Assembly (NCBI RefSeq): GCF_038007965.1
Contig: NZ_JBBOYD010000003.1
Location: forward strand, 1-12,400
Reading direction: 5' to 3'
Source: Niallia sp. FSL W8-0635
GTDB taxonomy: Bacteria > Bacillota > Bacilli > Bacillales > Cytobacillaceae
Length of the DNA stretch: 12,400 nt
The notes under the pieces are model-generated. The model searched no databases. It saw only the letters and a list, made by a program, of their open reading frames with translations, and was not told the origin of the DNA. Each line of letters starts with the position of its first letter. Position 1 is the stretch's first letter. The position numbers and the translations under genes are program-made. Positions 6,301 to 11,292 of this stretch are shown here, in pieces.

Positions 6301-6408
6301 ATGGGGTATATTAGTGTTTTTGTTACTACAATACGTCCTATCATGGAAATCATTAATATGATTGCATTAATTTATATTGCTTTTAAATTGTCGACGATTA
6401 AGAAATAA
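6301..6408 (+). CDS. 35-aa membrane peptide
   Basis: ATG at 6301 is preceded by GAGGGTGA at good distance. The peptide is MGYISVFVTTIRPIMEII followed by NMIALIYIAFKLSTIKK: two short hydrophobic stretches and a basic C-terminus, so it is probably one bent or full membrane helix. It lies 26 bases behind the 272-aa secreted protein and is likely co-transcribed. Size and layout suit an immunity peptide, a small secretion aid or a type I toxin-like peptide, but no family is recognised. Confidence 0.5.
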   Translation: MGYISVFVTTIRPIMEIINMIALIYIAFKLSTIKK

Positions 6409-6439
6409 AAAAATTGTAGTGTAACTAAAAAATGCAAGT

Positions 6440-6467
6440 GATTAACATAATGTGTTTTATTTAACTA
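6440..6467 (-). other. Xer recombination (dif/pdif-like) site 1
   Basis: Read on the plus strand: XerD-type arm GATTAACATAA (6440-6450), 6-bp centre TGTGTT, then arm TTATTTAACTA (6457-6467). The first arm matches the reverse complement of the XerD arm of B. subtilis dif (AGTTTACATAA) at 8 of 11 positions. The second arm shares the TTAT core that opens the XerC arm. It is the weakest of the three sites. Same orientation as sites 2 and 3. Confidence 0.55.
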
Positions 6468-6542
6468 TAGAAAAAAGATATATGATCATCTATCTTGGTT
6501 CAATATTATTTTACATTTGGACACTCACCAACAAACTAGTTT

Positions 6543-6577
6543 AAAGACCAGTAACTTTTACTGGTCTTTTAGTTTTT
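6543..6577 (+). terminator. Intrinsic terminator
   Basis: AAAGACCAGTA pairs with TACTGGTCTTT around a 5-base loop, followed by T-rich sequence. It closes the secreted-protein unit, though it lies on the far side of Xer-like site 1. Confidence 0.8.
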
Positions 6578-6617
6578 TAATACTTTTTAATATAAACAAG
6601 TTGATAGAATCAGAGAA

Positions 6618-6646
6618 TTATCACAAACGTTTGTTCGTGTTATAAT
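6618..6646 (+). promoter_or_regulatory. Promoter with LexA-like box in the spacer
   Basis: The -35 is TTATCA (6618-6623, 4 of 6), the spacer 17 bp and the -10 TATAAT (6641-6646). CAAACGTTTGTTCG at 6624-6637 fills the spacer and matches the Gram-positive LexA/DinR core CGAAC-N4-GTTCG at 9 of 10 fixed bases. It also contains the 12-bp palindrome ACAAACGTTTGT. LexA bound here would block RNA polymerase, predicting induction by DNA damage. Confidence 0.6.
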
Positions 6647-6692
6647 CAAATATATGGTAAAATATTCTTAAGAAAATATTGGAGGTGTGTTG

Positions 6693-7430
6693 TTGAGGCA
6701 TCTTAACGATCGTTCTGTTTTAGAAGAAAATTCACAAAAGGAATTAACAACTGTTCCTGGACCGTTAGTAACTAAAAACATTATTGAAAATAGTTTGAGT
6801 AATGATTTTGAAGAAGCAAAAAAAGAATGGGAATTAGTTACACATATTTCAAGTGAATCTGATGAATTTGTTGAAAACTGTCAACTCTGCAACCACAAAA
6901 ACTATATTGAAAATTGGCTAATACAAAATTCTAATACAAAGGTCTTATTAAAAGTAGGTTCAGATTGTATCAGACGATTTATACAATTTGCTGGAACTGC
7001 AAATCAGTCTGACAGTAATACTTTCTTCGCTATTAAAGAAAAGGAAATAGGGAAAGAACTTGAGTTAAGGACATCATATAAAGAAGTTATTGGGATGCCA
7101 TTACCTACTGTAAGAGCTGCTAATAGATTTAAAAAGATTTGTAAAGAGTTGCTTGAGTCAAGAGGTCAAATTCACCTTCTTGCAACAATAGATGGTCAGT
7201 ATGAAGTAATACAACAGCTTTTTAGAGTAAACACACCAACAGAAAAAGAAAAGAAAAATTTTGAATGGCTTATGGCTGAACCGTCTAAACTTCCTGTCCA
7301 AAAAGAGACTAAGAAATTTAGAAATATAAAATATAAAGAAGGTACAACACTTAGAAGAAGTGCCAAAGTTACAAGAAGTACGCTCGTTAGCTCTAAGGTG
7401 TATCAAGATCCCTCAAAAAAATATGATTAA
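6693..7430 (+). CDS. CxxC protein of unknown function, SOS-type promoter, 245 aa
   Basis: TTG at 6693 lies 7 bases behind GGAGG; the GTG (6687) and TTG (6690) in frame are too close to it. The core pattern is C63-Q-L-C66, then YIENWLIQN, then LLKVGSDCIRRF with C92. This resembles a motif I recall from uncharacterised plasmid and phage proteins: a zinc-knuckle-like CxxC, a strand with IxN, and VGSxCIxxF. The C-terminus (from about 205) is strongly basic (KKFRNIKYKEG...RRSAKVTRS), suggesting nucleic acid binding. A LexA-like operator in its promoter suggests expression under DNA damage. It sits alone between two terminators, inside a cassette bounded by Xer-like sites. Function unknown. Confidence 0.65.
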   Translation: MRHLNDRSVLEENSQKELTTVPGPLVTKNIIENSLSNDFEEAKKEWELVTHISSESDEFVENCQLCNHKNYIENWLIQNSNTKVLLKVGSDCIRRFIQFAGTANQSDSNTFFAIKEKEIGKELELRTSYKEVIGMPLPTVRAANRFKKICKELLESRGQIHLLATIDGQYEVIQQLFRVNTPTEKEKKNFEWLMAEPSKLPVQKETKKFRNIKYKEGTTLRRSAKVTRSTLVSSKVYQDPSKKYD

Positions 7431-7486
7431 AAGTATCTATTTTGGATGTTAATATTTTCACTTGTCTATTTAACAGAATGAGCATT

Positions 7487-7525
7487 AAAGAACCTACTTT
7501 ATAAAAGAGTAGGTTCTTTCTTTGA
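7487..7525 (+). terminator. Intrinsic terminator after the CxxC gene
   Basis: AAAGAACCTACT (7487-7498) pairs with AGTAGGTTCTTT (7508-7519), a perfect 12-bp stem, followed by a T-rich tail that runs into the -35 of the toxin-antitoxin promoter. Confidence 0.85.
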
Positions 7526-7572
7526 TTTTTGATAACAAAAACGTTATAATTATAACAAAATTGTTATCAAAA
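7522..7572 (+). promoter_or_regulatory. higBA promoter and 46-bp dyad operator
   Basis: The -35 is TTGATT (7522-7527), the spacer 17 bp and the -10 TATAAT (7545-7550). An outer inverted repeat TTTTGATAAC (7527-7536) / GTTATCAAAA (7563-7572) and an inner palindrome GTTATAATTATAAC (7543-7556) share exactly the same centre, which lies on the -10 box. This gives four GATAAC-like half sites, suited to cooperative repression by the HTH antitoxin. Confidence 0.75.
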
Positions 7573-7591
7573 TCCGAAATGAGGGCATAGT

Positions 7592-7963
7592 ATGAATTAC
7601 GAGGTTATCTTCTATGAAGATGGTCATGGATGCTCTCCTGTAAAAGAATTTTTAGACTCTTTACAAATCCAATCTTCCAGCAACAAACAAGCGAAACAAT
7701 TATTCGCTAAAATTGTTTTGTATATCAAGATTCTAGAAAAGAGTGGTACTCGATCTGGACTTCCTTATACAAAGCATATCGGAAATGGAATTTGGGAACT
7801 CAGACCCAAAGATCATAGAATCTTTTTTTTTGGTTGGGATGGTAACAAAATAGTGTTACTACATTCTTTTCATAAGAAAACCAAAAAAACTCCTTCTTTG
7901 GAGATTAAACAAGCTGAAAGAGAAATGAAAGATTGGCTGGAAAATGGTAAGGACAGAGACTAA
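7592..7963 (+). CDS. higB: HigB/RelE-type toxin (Gp49-like family)
   Basis: The 123-aa protein starts MNYEVIFYEDGHGCSPVKEFLDSL and ends with LLHSFHKKTKKTP...EIKQAEREMKDWL, the hallmark of the phage-derived Gp49-like / HigB family of the RelE superfamily. Members are mRNA-cleaving, ribosome-associated toxins. WELRPKDHRIFFFGW (68-82) holds the usual core strand with R71 and R76, and H91, K95 and K96 fit the active-site region. Length is normal and the gene appears intact. It precedes the HTH antitoxin gene, the HigBA order, and is driven by the promoter with the dyad operator. The 142-bp gap to the antitoxin start is large for such a pair. Confidence 0.88.
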   Translation: MNYEVIFYEDGHGCSPVKEFLDSLQIQSSSNKQAKQLFAKIVLYIKILEKSGTRSGLPYTKHIGNGIWELRPKDHRIFFFGWDGNKIVLLHSFHKKTKKTPSLEIKQAEREMKDWLENGKDRD

Positions 7964-8002
7964 GAAATAACAGGGGAATTTATCTATTATCAAATTCAGA
8001 AA

Positions 8003-8030
8003 ACAGGGGAGTAATAATAAACTCCCCTGT
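8003..8030. repeat. Strong hairpin between toxin and antitoxin genes
   Basis: ACAGGGGAGT (8003-8012) pairs perfectly with ACTCCCCTGT (8021-8030) around AATAATAA. ACAGGGGAAT also occurs at about 7969-7978, and GATTCCCG follows at 8039, so alternative pairings of G-runs and C-runs are possible. No T-run follows, so this is not a classic terminator. Confidence 0.7.
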
Positions 8031-8105
8031 ACATGAAGATTCCCGTAAATAGATTAATTATTTTTGAGTCGTAAACAAAATTTGAGAAATGAGGTGAATA
8101 ATAAT

Positions 8106-8369
8106 ATGAAATGGGCTGATTATCAAAAACAGATTACTGCACTGAACAGCGAGGAACTTGAGCATATTGAAATAGTTGCACATCTGGTCAGCCGTCGAAT
8201 TAAGCTTGGTTTAACTCAAAGAGATGTTGCAGAACTCTCAGGGTTAAAGCAATCTGCTATTGCTCGACTTGAAAAAGAAGGAGCAATTCCAAGATTAGAT
8301 ACTTTAGAGAAGGTCTCTAAAGCTCTAGGCTTAAAGCTCGCGTTAGTTGAGGATAATGCGGTGCATTAA
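8106..8369 (+). CDS. higA: HigA-type Xre-family antitoxin
   Basis: ATG at 8106 has GAGGTG upstream; the longer in-frame TTG start at 8064 has no ribosome site. The 87-aa protein carries a Xre/Cro-type helix-turn-helix at about 28-82: SRRIKLGLTQRDVAELSGLKQSAIARLEKEGAIPRLDTLEKVSKALG. The N-terminal helix (DYQKQITALNSEELEHIEIVA) is the probable toxin-binding part. This is the normal antitoxin of Gp49-like toxins. It should neutralise HigB and, with it, repress the promoter at 7522. A 17-bp-stem terminator follows. Confidence 0.88.
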   Translation: MKWADYQKQITALNSEELEHIEIVAHLVSRRIKLGLTQRDVAELSGLKQSAIARLEKEGAIPRLDTLEKVSKALGLKLALVEDNAVH

Positions 8370-8398
8370 GATTTATATATATAGGGTAGCCCTGCTTT

Positions 8399-8448
8399 AA
8401 AAAGTACCTATTTCTAAACAAAAAGAAATAGGTACTTTTTGTTTTTTT
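8399..8448 (+). terminator. Strong terminator after higA
   Basis: A perfect 17-bp stem (8399-8415 with 8424-8440; core AGTACCTATTTCT / AGAAATAGGTACT) is followed by GTTTTTTT. It lies directly before Xer-like site 2. Confidence 0.92.
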
Positions 8449-8453
8449 GCTTT

Positions 8454-8481
8454 AGTTAACATAATGTGTCTGATAATTAGA
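8454..8481 (-). other. Xer recombination (dif/pdif-like) site 2
   Basis: Plus strand: AGTTAACATAA (8454-8464), centre TGTGTC, arm TGATAATTAGA (8471-8481). The first arm matches the reverse complement of the B. subtilis dif XerD arm at 10 of 11 positions. It also matches the E. coli dif XerD arm (TTATGTTAAAT on the other strand) at 10 of 11. The second arm fits the XerC arm at about 6 of 11. The site lies exactly between two terminators, at the junction of the HigBA and AbiF cassettes. Confidence 0.75.
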
Positions 8482-8513
8482 AAAAGGATCTTTCAGTTAG
8501 AAAGATCCTTTTT
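8481..8513. terminator. Bidirectional terminator ending the putative AbiF ncRNA
   Basis: AAAAAGGATCTTTC (8481-8494) pairs perfectly with GAAAGATCCTTTTT (8500-8513) around AGTTA. T-runs are present on both strands. On the minus strand it closes the transcript predicted from the promoter at 8625-8653. Confidence 0.85.
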
Positions 8514-8618
8514 CATTAATAATATACAAAAGCACCTTATCCGTTAGGAAAAGGTGCTTAGGGACTTTTAGCAAGCCACAATAGCTTGACACGCCGTCTT
8601 GGCTATACGTTATTTTAT
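8481..8618 (-). ncRNA. Putative structured ncRNA downstream of the AbiF-like gene
   Basis: A transcript of about 138 nt is predicted on the minus strand between a consensus promoter and a terminator, with no open reading frame of note. It is GC-richer than its surroundings. In the RNA sense there is a hairpin AAGCACCTT/AAGGTGCTT (8559-8551 with 8538-8530) with an inner TCC/GGA stem and TAAC loop. Before it lies a bulged stem TAGC-C-AAG with CTTGCTA (8605-8598 with 8575-8569), or alternatively CAAGC/GCTTG. The terminator hairpin follows. Recent work describes AbiF HEPN toxins controlled by adjacent ncRNA antitoxins; the position and organisation here fit that. I cannot confirm membership in that RNA family. 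Confidence 0.65.
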
Positions 8619-8624
8619 GTTGTT

Positions 8625-8653
8625 AATATAACATATATTTATTTAAGCGTCAA
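8625..8653 (-). promoter_or_regulatory. Sigma-A promoter of the ncRNA
   Basis: On the minus strand, -35 TTGACG (8653-8648), a spacer of exactly 17 bp and the extended -10 TGTTATATT (8633-8625) start only 6 bases beyond the stop codon of the AbiF-like gene. Expected start of transcription is near 8618. Nothing but the structured stretch and its terminator lies downstream before the Xer-like site. Confidence 0.75.
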
Positions 8654-8658
8654 TTTTT

Positions 8659-9876
8659 TTAAATCCAATCATTTATATTTGGGTTTCCCATTCTTTCAAG
8701 TAAAGCCCTAGAAATATGAGCATTATTAGATTTTTTTTCAAGATACCAATAATTATGTAAAAAAGCTCTTATTTCAAATAAATCAACATATAGCCCTAAA
8801 ACCTTGAGTACATCATATAACTTTATAATGTATTGAGATCTAATAGGAGTTAAACCTAATTGTGAGATTAAACGAGCATTTATTTTTAACTTTTGTGGAG
8901 TTCTAAAACGATTAACTAATTCAAAATGTGCACATGTATTACGTAATTCTCTAATTATTTCCAAAGAGTTTAAAAACATTTCCTTTTCATGAGGTTCTAC
9001 ATGGAAATCTTTTAGCACCGCATCTAAAGTTCTTTTTTTTAATCCATACATCAAAACAATTATATCATTTAACATTAAAGTTTTTATAATAGCCCAAAAT
9101 GGAGGATTATTATACTCATTTATGTAAGGGAATTTTATTTTACATTCATCAATATAGGTTAACCCATATATTCTTTCGTCATTATTTATATTGATACGAG
9201 TAGATACTATTGGTCCTGAAGTAGGAGCAATTGAAGTCAGTAATGCTAAGAGTGTTCTTTGTTTTGAGTTAAAAAATGTACAGCTACCATTAACTTCTCT
9301 AATTGAAACAGTACCAAAGCGACCTTTAAAAACACCAGTTAAGTTTGTTTTTCCTCCAGGTAGATAAGTTACGTTCCCATCAAATGTACCCCTAAATTTC
9401 CCTTCAAAATAATAACTTTTTCTAAATAATTTATGAGATTGTTTCGGTTTATTTATATTATAAAAGAAATTGACATATTGTTTTGGTCCTTCAGTCTTTT
9501 TTGGGATGTTATAACAGTTTATATCAATGTAATTATTATTATCTTGCAATGTTGAACAATGATTCTTACAAAAATGATAGGCTATAGACGATTTTAATTT
9601 TGTTTCAAATTCTGAAATCCTTTGAAATATTAAACTGGATAATTGTAAATCAAAATCATATAGTCTAACAAAATCGTTAAAAGATTTTTTGGTATATTTT
9701 TTTGGTGGATTTTTAGGATCATCAAGTAAAAGTGTCTCAAATCCATTTATCAGATTAAAATAATTTCTATCTAAAAGATAGTTTTTAGCAGAATGAAAAT
9801 CATTAATATGTAAATTTCTACTTTTTAACAAACGAATTTGATTATATACACTGTTAAATTCTTTATCTGCAGGCAA
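8659..9876 (-). CDS. Abi_2/AbiF-family HEPN abortive-infection protein
   Basis: TTG start with AAGGAGGG 6 bases upstream. The N-terminal part fits Abi_2 (AbiD/AbiF): QIRLLKSRNL (13-22), the YFNLINGF segment (39-46), YTKKSFNDFVRLYDFDLQL (61-79) and FETKLKSSIAYHF (90-102). The conserved PPFWAIIKTL is at 258-267. The HEPN RNase motif RxxxxH is R312-N-T-C-A-H317, followed by F-E-L-V-N-R. Between about 150 and 245 there is a beta-rich insertion with FxGxF repeats, which makes the protein (405 aa) longer than the lactococcal AbiF/AbiD proteins I recall. Such proteins stop growth of phage-infected cells, probably by RNA cleavage. A ncRNA with its own promoter follows, probably the antitoxin. Xer-like sites flank the unit. 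Confidence 0.85.
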   Translation of the reverse strand: MPADKEFNSVYNQIRLLKSRNLHINDFHSAKNYLLDRNYFNLINGFETLLLDDPKNPPKKYTKKSFNDFVRLYDFDLQLSSLIFQRISEFETKLKSSIAYHFCKNHCSTLQDNNNYIDINCYNIPKKTEGPKQYVNFFYNINKPKQSHKLFRKSYYFEGKFRGTFDGNVTYLPGGKTNLTGVFKGRFGTVSIREVNGSCTFFNSKQRTLLALLTSIAPTSGPIVSTRININNDERIYGLTYIDECKIKFPYINEYNNPPFWAIIKTLMLNDIIVLMYGLKKRTLDAVLKDFHVEPHEKEMFLNSLEIIRELRNTCAHFELVNRFRTPQKLKINARLISQLGLTPIRSQYIIKLYDVLKVLGLYVDLFEIRAFLHNYWYLEKKSNNAHISRALLERMGNPNINDWI

Positions 9877-9950
9877 AATAATCCCTCCTTATTATCTATC
9901 TTAAACTTAGGTATAGTTAAACTAAATATATTTTTTTGAAAATGGAACTC

Positions 9951-9978
9951 AGTTAACATAATGAGTCCTATACACAGC
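9951..9978 (-). other. Xer recombination (dif/pdif-like) site 3
   Basis: Plus strand: AGTTAACATAA (9951-9961), identical to the arm in site 2, centre TGAGTC (5 of 6 shared with site 2), then arm CTATACACAGC (9968-9978), about 6 of 11 to the XerC arm including its TATA core. It lies just upstream of the AbiF-like gene and before a strong terminator, so the AbiF/ncRNA unit is bracketed by sites 2 and 3 in direct orientation. Confidence 0.75.
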
Positions 9979-9990
9979 AATCCAAAAAGC

Positions 9991-10033
9991 AAAAGGCGGA
10001 ATTTGTCCATATTGGGGCAAATTCCGCCTTTTT
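9991..10033. terminator. Strong bidirectional terminator
   Basis: AAAAGGCGGAATTTG (9991-10005) pairs perfectly with CAAATTCCGCCTTTT (10018-10032). T-runs are available on both strands. It insulates the AbiF cassette from the backbone genes to the right. Confidence 0.88.
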
Positions 10034-10200
10034 GCGTTTGGGAAATATCGAGAAAAATAGCTTCATAATAAAAAAGTCAATCTCTAGATCCCTCCGTTTT
10101 ACTTCTAAATGCTACTTCATTATATAATTGACTTTTTCACGATGATTGAAAGGAAAGAAGGAAATTCTACTAGATTATCGAAGAGTAAAAGTAGAAGGAG
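10034..10200. promoter_or_regulatory. Upstream region of the MerR/DUF3967 gene with inverted repeats
   Basis: AAAAAGTCAAT (10071-10081) and ATTGACTTTTT (10127-10137) form an 11-bp-arm inverted repeat around a 45-base interior. A second inverted repeat, TTCTACT (10165-10171) / AGTAGAA (10190-10196), overlaps the AAGGAG ribosome site (10195-10200) and could mask it. No clear -35/-10 pair was found. In pSK1-type plasmids the partition site lies directly upstream of the single par gene, so this region is a candidate site for the protein encoded next. Confidence 0.45.
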
Positions 10201-10212
10201 TGAATAAACGCT

Positions 10213-10743
10213 ATGACAAACGCTAATAGCTTTGGCTATTTTTCGAAAGATGTTGCTGCTGATTTAGAAATAACTACTTCTAGTTTAAGAAGGTGGTCTA
10301 TTGAGTTAGAACAGCATGGCTATATAATTGAACGAAATGAAAAAGGACAACGGATTTATTATGAACGCGATTTTAAAGCGTTAAGAGAATTAAAGAAATT
10401 ATTATCAAATAATGTCTCTTTCACAGACGCGTTAAATGCTGTTGTATCAATGAATATAGACGAAAAAAACGCAACAAAAACGCCTAGCGTTTTCACGGAT
10501 GAGATTCGTTTATCAAAGAGTGAATTAGAAGAAACGATACAACGAGTAGTGAAAGTAGCAATTGAAGAAGAAAGAGAAAATATGTTGAAAGCATTTGAAT
10601 ATAAAATGAATGATGTTGTAGAAAAAAGAGATCGGATCCTAACGATGCAATTACAACAATCATTAGAAGAAAAGAGATTAGAAATAGCAGCTGCCAAAGA
10701 AGAAGAAGACGTAAAACCCTGGTGGAAAAAACTCTTCAAGTAA
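10213..10743 (+). CDS. MerR-type HTH, coiled-coil DUF3967 plasmid protein (partition-like)
   Basis: The 176-aa protein starts with a MerR-like winged HTH (about 8-62: YFSKDVAADLEITTSSLRRWS...YIIERNEKGQRIYYERDFKAL), then a short linker. A long charged coiled coil follows (about 98-163), ending in the DUF3967-like tail EKRDRILTMQLQQSLEEKRLEI...EEEDVKPWWKKLFK. The terminal WWKKLF patch may touch membrane or protein. HTH plus coiled coil resembles pSK1 Par and RacA, which aid DNA segregation without an ATPase; a partition or replication-control role is an inference from that design. ATG at 10213 is the only usable start, although it is 12 bases from AAGGAG, longer than usual. The following palindrome at 10761 matches one near the RepL-like gene. 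Confidence 0.72.
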   Translation: MTNANSFGYFSKDVAADLEITTSSLRRWSIELEQHGYIIERNEKGQRIYYERDFKALRELKKLLSNNVSFTDALNAVVSMNIDEKNATKTPSVFTDEIRLSKSELEETIQRVVKVAIEEERENMLKAFEYKMNDVVEKRDRILTMQLQQSLEEKRLEIAAAKEEEDVKPWWKKLFK

Positions 10744-10760
10744 AAACCATTACAGACAAG

Positions 10761-10779
10761 GGTTGCCTTTATGGCAACC
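10761..10779. repeat. TTGCC palindrome, second locus
   Basis: GGTTGCCTTTATGGCAACC is the reverse complement of the copy at 969-986, extended by one base pair. It has 7-bp arms and lies between the DUF3967 gene and the VbhA-like gene. No T-run follows, so a terminator role is unlikely. Confidence 0.7.
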
Positions 10780-10814
10780 TATAAACCTTTAGGGTAAGTA
10801 AGGAGGATTTTTTT

Positions 10815-10982
10815 ATGAAAAGGACTAATGAAGAAGCGATGAGATATGCAAAAGCTTCGTTGAGATTATCTGGAATGGATGTTTCGAAAGAACAAGAGGA
10901 TTTAGTAAGAAAATCTCTAGAAGGACATATTTCAGATGAAGATTTTATCAATCAGTTAAAGGAATTAGTTGATAAAAAATAA
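10815..10982 (+). CDS. VbhA-like antitoxin, orphan, 55 aa
   Basis: A very strong ribosome site (TAAGGAGGA) precedes the ATG. The sequence NEEAMRYAKASLRLSGMDVSKEQEDLVRKSLEGHISDEDFINQLKEL follows the helical pattern of VbhA-type antitoxins, which insert a helix into Fic AMP-transferases. Their inhibitory motif is (S/T)xxxE(G/N). Here the matching stretch is S15-L-R-L-S19-G20, so the glutamate that blocks the ATP pocket is replaced by serine. No Fic gene is found next to it; the following gene encodes a 59-aa unknown protein. Such orphan VbhA-like genes may protect against toxins encoded elsewhere, or may have another role. Family assignment is from recalled motif pattern. Confidence 0.6.
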   Translation: MKRTNEEAMRYAKASLRLSGMDVSKEQEDLVRKSLEGHISDEDFINQLKELVDKK

Positions 10983-11003
10983 AATAAGATGGTGGGCGAT
11001 TTT

Positions 11004-11183
11004 ATGTTAATGCTTCATGAAATTTTAGGAACAGATAAGCCGATTTTTAAAGAGAAACAAGCAGAACATTTTTTCTATGAGGAATTGCTAGCATTGAACG
11101 AAAAACCTTCACAATATAAGATTACTGGCTATGTGGAAGTAAGAAAAAATAAGCAATTATTTTTCAAGGAAGTGTATAGCTAG
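11004..11183 (+). CDS. Small protein of unknown function, 59 aa
   Basis: ATG at 11004 is chosen because GGTGGG lies 7 bases upstream; the ATG at 10989 has none. The product (MLMLHEILGTDKPIFKEKQAEHFFYEELLALNEKPSQYKITGYVEVRKNKQLFFKEVYS) is soluble, with a helical half and a beta hairpin half. It is 21 bases behind the VbhA-like gene, so probably co-transcribed, and ends before a terminator. It is far too small to be a Fic toxin. Family unknown. Confidence 0.6.
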   Translation: MLMLHEILGTDKPIFKEKQAEHFFYEELLALNEKPSQYKITGYVEVRKNKQLFFKEVYS

Positions 11184-11190
11184 GGAAAAG

Positions 11191-11227
11191 ATACCGATTA
11201 TTCTATTTTGGAAAATCGGTATTTTTT
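11191..11227 (+). terminator. Intrinsic terminator
   Basis: ATACCGATT (11191-11199) pairs with AATCGGTAT (11214-11222), followed by a T-run. It ends the DUF3967/VbhA-like unit. Confidence 0.85.
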
Positions 11228-11231
11228 ATGC

Positions 11232-11271
11232 TTGAATTAAAGTTACTTAAATGATATAATAAAGGTAACTT
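11232..11271 (+). promoter_or_regulatory. Promoter and operator of the RHH operon
   Basis: The -35 is TTGAAT (11232-11237), the spacer 17 bp and the -10 TATAAT (11255-11260). AAGTTACTT (11240-11248) and AGGTAACTT (11263-11271) are inverted repeats with one mismatch placed on either side of the -10 box. This suits autorepression by the ribbon-helix-helix protein encoded first in the operon. Confidence 0.75.
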
Positions 11272-11292
11272 AAAGAAAAAGGCGGTAAAAAA

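Noticed and set aside
8003..8030. Intrinsic terminator between higB and higA
   Set aside because: The stem is strong but lacks a following T-run, so it is listed as a hairpin instead.
8598..8625. A fourth possible Xer-like site in opposite orientation (arms CTTGGCTATAC and TTATGTTGTTA)
   Set aside because: Each arm fits only about 6 of 11 positions, and the sequence is already explained by the -10 box and first stem of the predicted ncRNA.
9825..10010. 61-aa minus-strand frame with hydrophobic start upstream of the AbiF-like gene
   Set aside because: It overlaps the AbiF-like start, the Xer-like site and the terminator, and has no ribosome site.
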